Below the pieces are notes generated by a model. The model was not told the origin of the DNA and ran no database searches. It was given only the letters and a program-made list of their open reading frames with translations. This document shows positions 56,367-64,000 of a stretch of DNA of 64,000 nucleotides, piece by piece (the first letter of the stretch is position 1; the number at the start of each line of letters is the position of its first letter). Source of the stretch: Actinomycetes bacterium (GTDB taxonomy: Bacteria; Actinomycetota; Thermoleophilia; Gaiellales; Gaiellaceae); NCBI GenBank assembly GCA_025358355.1, contig JANYJX010000049.1:36149-100148 (forward strand), given 5' to 3'. Both the position numbers and the translations under genes were made by a program.

Positions 56367-57254
56367 GTGGCCGACCCAATCCACGTCTCCGACGAAGTCG
56401 CGACCGCGCTGGCCGAGAGGCGCGCGGTGGTCGCGCTCGAGACGACTCTGATCGCGCACGGCTTCCCCGCGCCAGAAGGCGTCGCGGTTGGGCTCGAGAG
56501 CGAGCGCCGCGTCCGCGAAGCCGGCGCCGTTCCCGCGGCGATCGGCGTCCTCGACGGCTCGATCCGGGTAGGCATGACCGAGGACGATCTCCACCGCTTC
56601 GACACCACTGCGCGCAAGCTCGGCCCGCGCGATCTCGCCGCGTGCGCAGTGCAACGCGCGGTCGGCGCAACAACCGTCGGCGGCACGCTCGCCGTCGCAC
56701 GCGCGGTCGGGATCCGCTTCATGGGAACCGGCGGTCTCGGCGGCGTGCACCGCGGCTTCCCAAGCACGCCAGATGTCTCGGCCGACCTCGGGGAGCTCGC
56801 GCGCGGACAAGCGCTCGTCGTCTGCTCCGGCGTCAAGTCGCTGCTCGACATACCGGCCACCGTCGAGCTGCTCGAAACACTCAGCGTCCCCGTACTCGGC
56901 TTTCGCGCCGATACGATGCCGCTGTTCTACTCGGCGCACGGCGGCCCGCCGGTCTCGGCGCGGGCCGAAACAGCCGACGAAGCCGCGCGCGTCGCCGCTG
57001 CGCACTGGTCGCTCGAACGTGCGTCGCTGCTTCTCTGCCGACCGCCGACGGAAAGCATCGAGGTCGAGCCGCTGATCGAGGAAGCGATCGCGGCCGCGGC
57101 GCGCGCCGGCGTGAGCGGCCAAGGCGTGACCCCGTTCGTCCTTTCCTATCTCCACGAGCACTCGGGCGGCGAGACGCTGCGCGTCAACCGCGACCTGATC
57201 GCCGACAACGCAGGCCTGGCCGGCGAGGTCGCCGCGGCATACTCCGCGCTATGA
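56367..57254 (+). CDS. psuG: Pseudouridine-5'-phosphate glycosidase
   Basis: 295 residues from GTG 56367. VALETTLIAHGFPAPEG (catalytic Glu25), IGVLDGSIRVGMTEDDL, ATTVGGTLAVARAVGIRFMGTGGLGGVHRG and VVCSGVKSLLDIPATVELLET (Lys157 forms the ribose adduct) are diagnostic of PsuG. LGFRADTMPLFYSAHGG follows. It reversibly splits pseudouridine 5'-phosphate to uracil and ribose 5-phosphate, allowing use of RNA-derived pseudouridine. Upstream PfkB kinase and downstream enolase-like gene (ATGA overlap) form one unit. Confidence 0.95.
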   Translation: MADPIHVSDEVATALAERRAVVALETTLIAHGFPAPEGVAVGLESERRVREAGAVPAAIGVLDGSIRVGMTEDDLHRFDTTARKLGPRDLAACAVQRAVGATTVGGTLAVARAVGIRFMGTGGLGGVHRGFPSTPDVSADLGELARGQALVVCSGVKSLLDIPATVELLETLSVPVLGFRADTMPLFYSAHGGPPVSARAETADEAARVAAAHWSLERASLLLCRPPTESIEVEPLIEEAIAAAARAGVSGQGVTPFVLSYLHEHSGGETLRVNRDLIADNAGLAGEVAAAYSAL

Positions 57255-58303
57255 GCCTCTACGACCGCGTTCGCGACCTGCCACTCGTCGTCGACGGATA
57301 CACGCTCGAAGGTTTGGTGCGCGATGTCTCCAGCGGCTTCACACGCAAGTGCACGCTCATTCACCTGGCTGGCGCGGGCGACACAGGAGCCGGCGAAGAC
57401 GTCACCTACCAGGCCGAGGAGCACGACCACCAGATCGAGCTCGGCCCGGTCCTGCCACTCGCCGGCGAGTGGACGCTCGACTCGTTCTCGCAACATCTCG
57501 CCACGCTGCCGCTCTTCGACCACGAGCCCGAGCAGCATGCGTTTCTCGACTACCGGCGCTGGGGTTTCGAGAGCGCGGCGCTCGACCTCGCACTGCGACA
57601 AGCCGGGCTCTCGCTCGGCGACGCGGTCGGGCGGGCGGCCAACCCGCTGACGTTCGTCGTCTCGCTGCGCCTCGGCGAGCCGCCCTCGATTGAGCGCCTC
57701 CGCGGTTGGCTCGTGCTCTACCCCGATCTCCGGTTCAAGCTCGACGCAACACCGAGCTGGACCAACGAGCTGATCGCGGAGCTTGTCGAGCTCGGCTGTG
57801 TCGACTCGGTCGATTTCAAGGGCCACTACCACGGCACCGTCGTCGACGCGCCGCCGGACACGGCGCTCTACGAGCGCGTCGTCGCGGCCTTCCCCGACGC
57901 GTGGCTCGAAGACCCGGCGCTGACGCCCGAGACGCTTGCCGTCCTCGAACCGGTGCACGAACGCGTGACGTGGGACGCCCCCGTCCACTCGGTCGAAGAC
58001 ATCGAAGCGCTCCACTGGCCGCCGCGAACCGTGAACATCAAGCCGTCGCGCTTCGGCTCAGTCGAGAAGCTGTTCGCCGCCTACGACTACTGCGCCGCAC
58101 ACGAGATCGGCGGCTACGGCGGCGGCCAGTTCGAGCTCGGAGCGGGCCGCGACCACATCCAGCTTCTCGCCGCTCTGTTCCATCCGGACACGCCGAACGA
58201 TGTCGCACCCGGCAACTTCAACTCGCCGGAGCCGCTCGCGGGGCTGCTCGGCAGCCCACTCCACGTCCTCGAGCGGGAAACTGGCTTCGCCGTAGCGGGA
58301 TAA
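57251..58303 (+). CDS. Enolase-superfamily enzyme of unknown substrate
   Basis: 350 residues from ATG 57251, overlapping the psuG stop (ATGA). The C-terminal barrel keeps residues expected of the muconate/OSBS-like group: Lys163 and Asp165 in FKLDATPSW, Asp188 in VDFKG, Glu220 in WLEDPA, Asp242 in TWDAPV and Lys264 in NIKPSRFG, then EIGGYGGGQFELGAGRDHIQLLA. It should abstract a proton alpha to a carboxylate. o-Succinylbenzoate synthesis is unlikely because menaquinone here uses the futalosine route (mqnB). Tight coupling to psuG suggests a nucleoside or sugar-acid substrate; this is inference. Confidence 0.8.
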   Translation: MSLYDRVRDLPLVVDGYTLEGLVRDVSSGFTRKCTLIHLAGAGDTGAGEDVTYQAEEHDHQIELGPVLPLAGEWTLDSFSQHLATLPLFDHEPEQHAFLDYRRWGFESAALDLALRQAGLSLGDAVGRAANPLTFVVSLRLGEPPSIERLRGWLVLYPDLRFKLDATPSWTNELIAELVELGCVDSVDFKGHYHGTVVDAPPDTALYERVVAAFPDAWLEDPALTPETLAVLEPVHERVTWDAPVHSVEDIEALHWPPRTVNIKPSRFGSVEKLFAAYDYCAAHEIGGYGGGQFELGAGRDHIQLLAALFHPDTPNDVAPGNFNSPEPLAGLLGSPLHVLERETGFAVAG

Positions 58304-58401
58304 GACCGTCTAGACAAACGCTGTACCCTCATTTCGACTTCTCAGTCGATCCCGTCTAGGGCGTCACCCACGGATCAGCCGTGTTGACCCACAAGTCTGA
58401 G

Positions 58402-58770
58402 TCAGACAGCAGCATCCCCAGAGGATGCCCCTAGCTCGCGTCGTGTCCGCCGCTCGGCGCGTCCAGCAGCCAGGAAGACGAGACCGCAGCCCATAGGGAT
58501 CAAAAAAACGATGACGAAGGTGAGAACCAGCTGATAGACAGGTTCCCCATTCGTCAGGGAGAAGACTGCCCCGATCAACAGGATGGGAAACGCAATCGGA
58601 AAGATCAGAAGCACACCAGCGACACGGGGACGCTTCCAACCGACGTATGTCGGAACGCCGAACACCAACACGGAAAGGACAATCCCCGAACCAGCCAGGG
58701 TCGCCGCACCCACTTGTGTCAAACGAGTCGCACGTCGTAGATGCCGTGAGACGAGAGATTTCGTAGCCAA
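58402..58770 (-). CDS. Putative small membrane protein, three spans
   Basis: 122 residues, first codon TTG 58770. Hydrophobic segments lie at about 20-42 (VGAATLAGSGIVLSVLVFGV), 50-72 (VAGVLLIFPIAFPILLIGAVF) and 80-102 (LVLTFVIVFLIPMGCGLVFLA), with basic flanks. No family recognised. The stretch 58304-58860 is visibly less GC-rich than the surrounding genes, hinting at a recent arrival. The weak start and lack of homology keep confidence moderate. A 6-bp hairpin (58412-58428) overlaps its last codons. Confidence 0.5.
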   Translation of the reverse strand: MATKSLVSRHLRRATRLTQVGAATLAGSGIVLSVLVFGVPTYVGWKRPRVAGVLLIFPIAFPILLIGAVFSLTNGEPVYQLVLTFVIVFLIPMGCGLVFLAAGRAERRTRRELGASSGDAAV

Positions 58771-58929
58771 GCAATGGGGAGAAAGTACAAGCCGAGGATC
58801 ACAACACCTATGATCTTCAACCGCCGCGCGGACTTCATGGGAGGCTCGACGTGGTTGAAAACGCCGTCTCGCGTTCCTCGCGATACCAGGTTTCGAAGCC
58901 GGCGAACGGAACCCGGCCTTCGACCACGG

Positions 58930-59217
58930 CTAGGACTCGAGCGCGGCGAGCAGATCGTCGATCGGGACGAGCGGCAGCGACTCGAGCTTGGCGCTCCCGC
59001 GCGCGCCGAGCGCGACCGAGACCTTTGCGATCGTCAGGTCGTCCGGCGCTTCGACGATGTTGACGAAGTCGTAGGCGCCGAGCGACGCCCACTGGTGCAG
59101 CACGCGCGCACCCAGTTCCTCGACGTCACGGTTGACCTCACGAAGGCGCGCCGGGTTGGAGTTGAGCGTCTGCACGCCCTTCTCCGTGAGGGTCGTCAGC
59201 ATCAGGTAGATCGGCAT
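58930..59217 (-). CDS. GYD-domain protein
   Basis: 95 residues from ATG 59217, with AGGAGG upstream. YLMLTTLTEKGVQTLNSNPARLREVNRDVEELGARVLHQWASLGAYDFVNIVEAPDD matches the GYD family, whose name comes from the conserved Gly-Tyr-Asp (here GAYDFV). These are small dimeric ferredoxin-like alpha-beta proteins without established function. The gene overlaps the 3' end of the membrane-protein gene at 59138-59217 by 80 nt in another frame. Confidence 0.85.
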   Translation of the reverse strand: MPIYLMLTTLTEKGVQTLNSNPARLREVNRDVEELGARVLHQWASLGAYDFVNIVEAPDDLTIAKVSVALGARGSAKLESLPLVPIDDLLAALES

Positions 59218-59911
59218 CGCTCCTCCTCGGTGGTCGTGTCGGCGAGCCTAACCGAGCGGCCTGGTCGCCGTAGAGCATGGCCGCGCCGATGAACAGGAGC
59301 GGTTGGAGGACGATCCCGGCGACCGCGCCAGCAGTGCGGCCGGCGGTGTCGGCGAAGCTGCGCAGGAGAAAGAACGCAACGCCCTGCGTGAGCAAGACAA
59401 GGATCGCCAGCGTGCAGAGCCCACCGAGGACGTGGATGTAGTCGACGCGCGCCAACTGCACCGCGCGGCTGAACGCGGCGCGGATCCCGAGGTGCTCCAT
59501 CAGCGCAGCCGGCACGACCAGACCGAGAAACGCAAGCCAGGCGATGCCAGGCAGCACGAACAAGGACGCGAGAAGTGGGAACGGCACATAGACGAGAACT
59601 CCGGCGACAAACGCGTTCAACCCCCACCGACTGCGAATGGAAACATCGCCGACGATGCCGACAGCCAAGACGTACGAGAGCGTGAACAGCGGCGCCGCGG
59701 CAACCGCGAACGCGTAACGGTGCCAGCCCGTGAACTCGGCGGCGACGACACTCGCGATTCCCGGCAGCACGCCGATCGCCAGCGAACGCCAGACGTTCTT
59801 CTGGTAGACGCGAATCGACTCGGCGACGAGCTGGCCGACGGTGCGGGTCTCGGGTGGCAGCGGCGGCGGCAACGGCCGTCGCGCAGCACTCGTCGTTTCG
59901 CGGCGCGGCAT
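59138..59911 (-). CDS. Multi-span membrane protein, unknown function
   Basis: 257 residues. A Pro/Arg-rich N-terminus and TVGQLVAESIRVYQKNVWRSLAIGVLPGI precede about six membrane spans; the region IRAAFSRAVQLARVDYIHVLGGLCTLAIL recalls glycerophosphoryl diester phosphodiesterase-type membrane domains with no catalytic part. Family-like sequence ends around GDQAARL. The last 40 residues read through the start of the GYD gene and look like shadow sequence, so the natural stop may have been lost. Start at ATG 59911, 10 bp after mqnB on the same strand. Confidence 0.72.
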   Translation of the reverse strand: MPRRETTSAARRPLPPPLPPETRTVGQLVAESIRVYQKNVWRSLAIGVLPGIASVVAAEFTGWHRYAFAVAAAPLFTLSYVLAVGIVGDVSIRSRWGLNAFVAGVLVYVPFPLLASLFVLPGIAWLAFLGLVVPAALMEHLGIRAAFSRAVQLARVDYIHVLGGLCTLAILVLLTQGVAFFLLRSFADTAGRTAGAVAGIVLQPLLFIGAAMLYGDQAARLGSPTRPPRRSDADLPDADDPHGEGRADAQLQPGAPS

Positions 59912-59921
59912 CCCGAGGACG

Positions 59922-60464
59922 CTACAGGGAGAGCGCCGCGATCAACCGCGGGATCGCCACGGCCAGCGCGGCGAGCGCGTCGTCGATGCGCCAGTCGCCA
60001 CGCGCGTCTTCGACCAGGTTCGAGATCGCGCGCAGCTCGATCGCGGGAATGCCCGCGAGCGCCGCTGCGCGCAGCACGGCGAAGCCTTCCATCGCCTCGA
60101 CCGAGCACTCCGAGCCGCCGCCAACCCGGGCCGTCGTGCCGATTGGCAGCAGCACTGCGTCCGGCAACGCGGTGTGGGCGGCCTGGAGAAGACCGTCGTC
60201 CGGGCTCGCTTCCCGCGGCGAGAGACCCGTGGTCAGGCGCAGGTCCTCGTAGATCGCGACCGAGCCCAGCACGAGCTGCGGCGGCTCGAGTCCCGACGCG
60301 CGGTGCGCGCCGGCGATGCCAACCTGCAGCACAGCTCGCGGTGGGCTCGCGGCAAGCGCTGCCGCGGTACCGGCGGCAGCCTCCACTGGGCCAACTCCAC
60401 AGACAAGCCCGGTGTGCCCGCACAGCTCCCGCTCGGTCGCGGCGACAATCAGAATCTCGGTCAT
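59922..60464 (-). CDS. mqnB: Futalosine hydrolase (MqnB-like nucleosidase)
   Basis: 180 residues. ILIVAATERELCGH, GLVCGVGPVEAAAGTAAALA, AVLQVGIAGAHRAS, SVEAMEGFAVLRAAALAGIPAIELRAISNLVEDARGDWRIDDALAAL match MqnB of streptomycetes; the AMEGFAV block with its Glu binds ribose. It cleaves futalosine to hypoxanthine and dehypoxanthine-futalosine in the alternative menaquinone pathway, releasing a base that Hpt could salvage. MTA/SAH nucleosidase is a related alternative. Its start codon shares bases with a divergent gene (CATG). Confidence 0.82.
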   Translation of the reverse strand: MTEILIVAATERELCGHTGLVCGVGPVEAAAGTAAALAASPPRAVLQVGIAGAHRASGLEPPQLVLGSVAIYEDLRLTTGLSPREASPDDGLLQAAHTALPDAVLLPIGTTARVGGGSECSVEAMEGFAVLRAAALAGIPAIELRAISNLVEDARGDWRIDDALAALAVAIPRLIAALSL

Positions 60465-60924
60465 GGAGCTCTCATTGGCGGTAGCCGGGCTGGACGATCC
60501 TACGGTGTACGCGCTGACTCAAGCGAGCGCGGCCGAGATGTACAACCATTACGACGGCCGCCCCGGCTCGGGTGCGAAGCCGCAAGCATCAGAGTTCGAG
60601 CCACCCGACGGCATCTTCCTCCTGGCGCTACGCGAAGGCGAGTCGATCGGCTGCGGCGGCCTCTGCAGCTTCGACGAGACGACGGCCGAGATCCGCCGGA
60701 TGTACGTCGTGCCGGCCGCGCGCCGCCAGGGTGTGAGCCGAGCGATCCTCAGCGCGCTGCTCGACGCCGGCCGCGAGCTCGGCTTCACGCGCGCCCGACT
60801 GGAGACCGGCTATGCGCAACGCGAGGCGATCGGCCTCTACGAGTCGTCCGGCTTCAAGCGGATCCCCTGCTGGGGCCCGTACATCACCGACGAACGGAGT
60901 CAGTGCTTCGAGCGGCAGCTATGA
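60463..60924 (+). CDS. GNAT-family N-acetyltransferase
   Basis: 153 residues from ATG 60463. IFLLALREGESIGCGGLCSFDETTAEIRRMYVVPAARRQGVSRAILSALLDAGRELGFTRARLETGYAQREAIGLYESSGF covers the GNAT core with the acetyl-CoA loop RRQGVS and the C-terminal Tyr. Substrate unknown. The ATG overlaps the divergent mqnB ATG (60462-60464), so the two genes have no space between their starts and their promoters must lie within one another. Confidence 0.88.
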   Translation: MELSLAVAGLDDPTVYALTQASAAEMYNHYDGRPGSGAKPQASEFEPPDGIFLLALREGESIGCGGLCSFDETTAEIRRMYVVPAARRQGVSRAILSALLDAGRELGFTRARLETGYAQREAIGLYESSGFKRIPCWGPYITDERSQCFERQL

Positions 60925-60996
60925 CGAGGCCCGCCACCAGTCGCCGACCTTCTAGGATCGGACGATCGTCACGAGTCAAGCCAAACAGGAGGGCGC

Positions 60997-61401
60997 GTGT
61001 CACGGCGAAAGCTCGGTTTTGGAGTCGCATCCGTCGTCGTGCTCGCGGTGCTCGCCGTAGGGACCGCGAACGGCGCCAGCAACGCGATCAAGCAGTGCCC
61101 GGAGATCAAGTCCTCACCGTGGCAGTTCCCCGGGACGCAGGTGAAGGGAACAACATATGGCTCGTACGTCGTCGGCGGCTTCACGTGCGCCGCAGCGGTA
61201 ACCTGGATCAAGAAGCTCACGCCGACGCTGCTCAAGAATCGCAAGTTCGGTGCGAGCAATGTGCTGACGAACGGCCCTCGTGGCTACCTCTGCACTGCGA
61301 ACCCCGATGCCAAGGGTCATGCTTTCGCCGGCTCCTGCCGTAAAGGGAAGCTTGCTGCCACCGTGGGCTTCGGCTGGGGCGGGCGGCCGGCCCTAGCCTG
61401 A
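60997..61401 (+). CDS. Small secreted protein, unknown function
   Basis: 134 residues from GTG 60997, preceded by AGGAGG. SRRKLGFGVASVVVLAVLAVGTANGAS is a signal peptide with a cleavage site near residue 26. The mature 108 residues contain four cysteines (KQCPEI, GFTCAAAV, YLCTAN, GSCRKG), which may form two disulfides, and several glycines. No family recognised; similar short exported proteins occur in this lineage by general pattern. It stands alone between divergent and convergent neighbours. Confidence 0.7.
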   Translation: MSRRKLGFGVASVVVLAVLAVGTANGASNAIKQCPEIKSSPWQFPGTQVKGTTYGSYVVGGFTCAAAVTWIKKLTPTLLKNRKFGASNVLTNGPRGYLCTANPDAKGHAFAGSCRKGKLAATVGFGWGGRPALA

Positions 61402-61459
61402 ACCGCGCTGTCGGTGTGCGCGCGCCGGGGCTCGTACACCCGGCGCGAGCACAACCGCG

Positions 61460-61984
61460 CTACTTGCCGATCGGGATGACCTGACCGCGAATCTCGCCGC
61501 CGGCGTTCTTGGCGGTGTGGACGTTGACGTACGCCTTCCCTTTCTCCATAGCGTTCTCGGCTGCGCCGACGATCTTCACCTTGCCGGTCTGGCCGCTCTT
61601 GCACGGGCCACAGAGTGAGATCAAGACTGCGCCAGCCGTTCCCTTCTTGCCGAGGTGCACGTGGGCCGCGCCCGCCGCACCGCTCAGCCCGTGGAACGTC
61701 AGCTTCCACGTGAAGGTCGTGGTGCCCTTCGCCTCGACCGACCGCGCGCTAAAAGAGCCGCCCGCGCCAGCCGGTGCCTTCGGCTTCGGCCTCTCCTGGC
61801 CGACGTTCAGCGTCGCCTTGAACGAGTACGTCTCGGTCTTCGTCGTACCGCTGGTCGACGTATTCGCTGCGCCCGTCGTCGTTGTCGACGAAGTCGGGTC
61901 GCCGTAGCCGCCGCCTGCCATTGCGGCCGCCGCAAGCCCGAGCGCAAATGTGGCTGCGACGCCGATCGTCGTGAGCTTCTTCAT
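61460..61984 (-). CDS. Secreted CHRD-domain protein
   Basis: 174 residues from ATG 61984, with GAGGAGGGAA upstream. KKLTTIGVAATFALGLAAAAMAGG is the signal peptide; a Ser/Thr-rich linker follows. The CHRD domain spans about 55-174: FKATLNVGQERPKPKAPAGAGGSFSA, FTWKLTFHGLSGAAGAAHVHLGKKG and VNVHTAKNAGGEIRGQVIPIGK. CHRD domains occur in chordin and many bacterial exported proteins, with no known activity. His residues in AHVH and NVHT recall metal-binding, not proven. Confidence 0.88.
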   Translation of the reverse strand: MKKLTTIGVAATFALGLAAAAMAGGGYGDPTSSTTTTGAANTSTSGTTKTETYSFKATLNVGQERPKPKAPAGAGGSFSARSVEAKGTTTFTWKLTFHGLSGAAGAAHVHLGKKGTAGAVLISLCGPCKSGQTGKVKIVGAAENAMEKGKAYVNVHTAKNAGGEIRGQVIPIGK

Positions 61985-62062
61985 CCGTTCCCTCCTCGAC
62001 GCGTGTGATCGGTCGCCATCGCGACCTCCATGGTGCACTTCGGCGCACGGACGCGATCGGTT

Positions 62063-64000
<1,938 letters not shown>

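Overview
The window is GC-rich, densely packed bacterial chromosome. Genes are mostly joined by 1-14 nt overlaps (ATGA, GTGA, TGATG) and GTG/TTG starts are frequent. CarD, futalosine-type menaquinone synthesis (MqnB), VanW/L,D-transpeptidase proteins and a sporulation-type SigH together suggest a deep-branching actinobacterium, probably class Thermoleophilia (Gaiellales/Solirubrobacterales-like). That placement is inference from gene content only. No insertion sequence, prophage, CRISPR array or rRNA was seen.

Layout. 1-1458: end of a Cys/Met-metabolism PLP enzyme, and msrA. 1459-8249: a polyamine-type ABC importer (two permeases, binding protein, ATPase) running with a GABA-aminotransferase gene, with a divergent PucR-family regulator. 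8287-9199: a decayed SMP-30/gluconolactonase gene, then tRNA-Thr(TGT) at 9240-9312. 9326-13672: sigH, yacP, rlmB, cysS and a short gltX. 13703-16061: a ferric-reductase-like membrane protein, apbE and a small membrane protein. 16148-19694: mutY, a homocysteine methyltransferase behind a SAM-I riboswitch (17761-17853), and a two-component system. 19720-27787: ispF, a PHP phosphatase, ispD, carD, radA, a frameshifted GNAT gene, a formate/nitrite transporter and clpC. 27933-28889: remains of two surface or cell-wall genes fused by deletion. 29151-33927: epimerase, phosphoribosyltransferase, lysS, greA, dus. 33932-37421: LysE exporter, coaX, a DUF2469-like gene, folK, folB, folP. 37557-41421: csp, ftsH, hpt, tilS. 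41434-48664: phosphoglycerate-mutase-like protein, GNAT, deoD, lipid kinase, coiled-coil protein, L,D-transpeptidase, sirtuin, thioesterase, VanW protein. 48757-54915: acyl-CoA dehydrogenase, ABC ATPase, glutaryl-CoA dehydrogenase-like enzyme, membrane, lipoprotein and glycosyltransferase genes. 54927-58303: SseB-like domain, PfkB kinase, pseudouridine-phosphate glycosidase and an enolase-superfamily enzyme. 58402-64000: small membrane proteins, GYD protein, mqnB, GNAT, secreted proteins and the 3' part of clpB.

How the genes work together. Minus-strand housekeeping genes tilS-hpt-ftsH-folP-folB-folK-coaX-lysS-clpC-radA-(carD)-ispD-ispF-gltX-cysS-rlmB-yacP-sigH keep nearly the order known from Bacillus, and partly from Mycobacterium. 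The window therefore looks like an ancestral Gram-positive block with lineage-specific insertions: the apbE unit, mutY/mmuM, the two-component system, the epimerase, and acyl-CoA and cell-wall genes. The best candidates for new biology are the psuK-psuG-enolase operon, the SAM-riboswitch-controlled methyltransferase, the apbE/ferric-reductase unit, the compact GluRS and several decayed genes.
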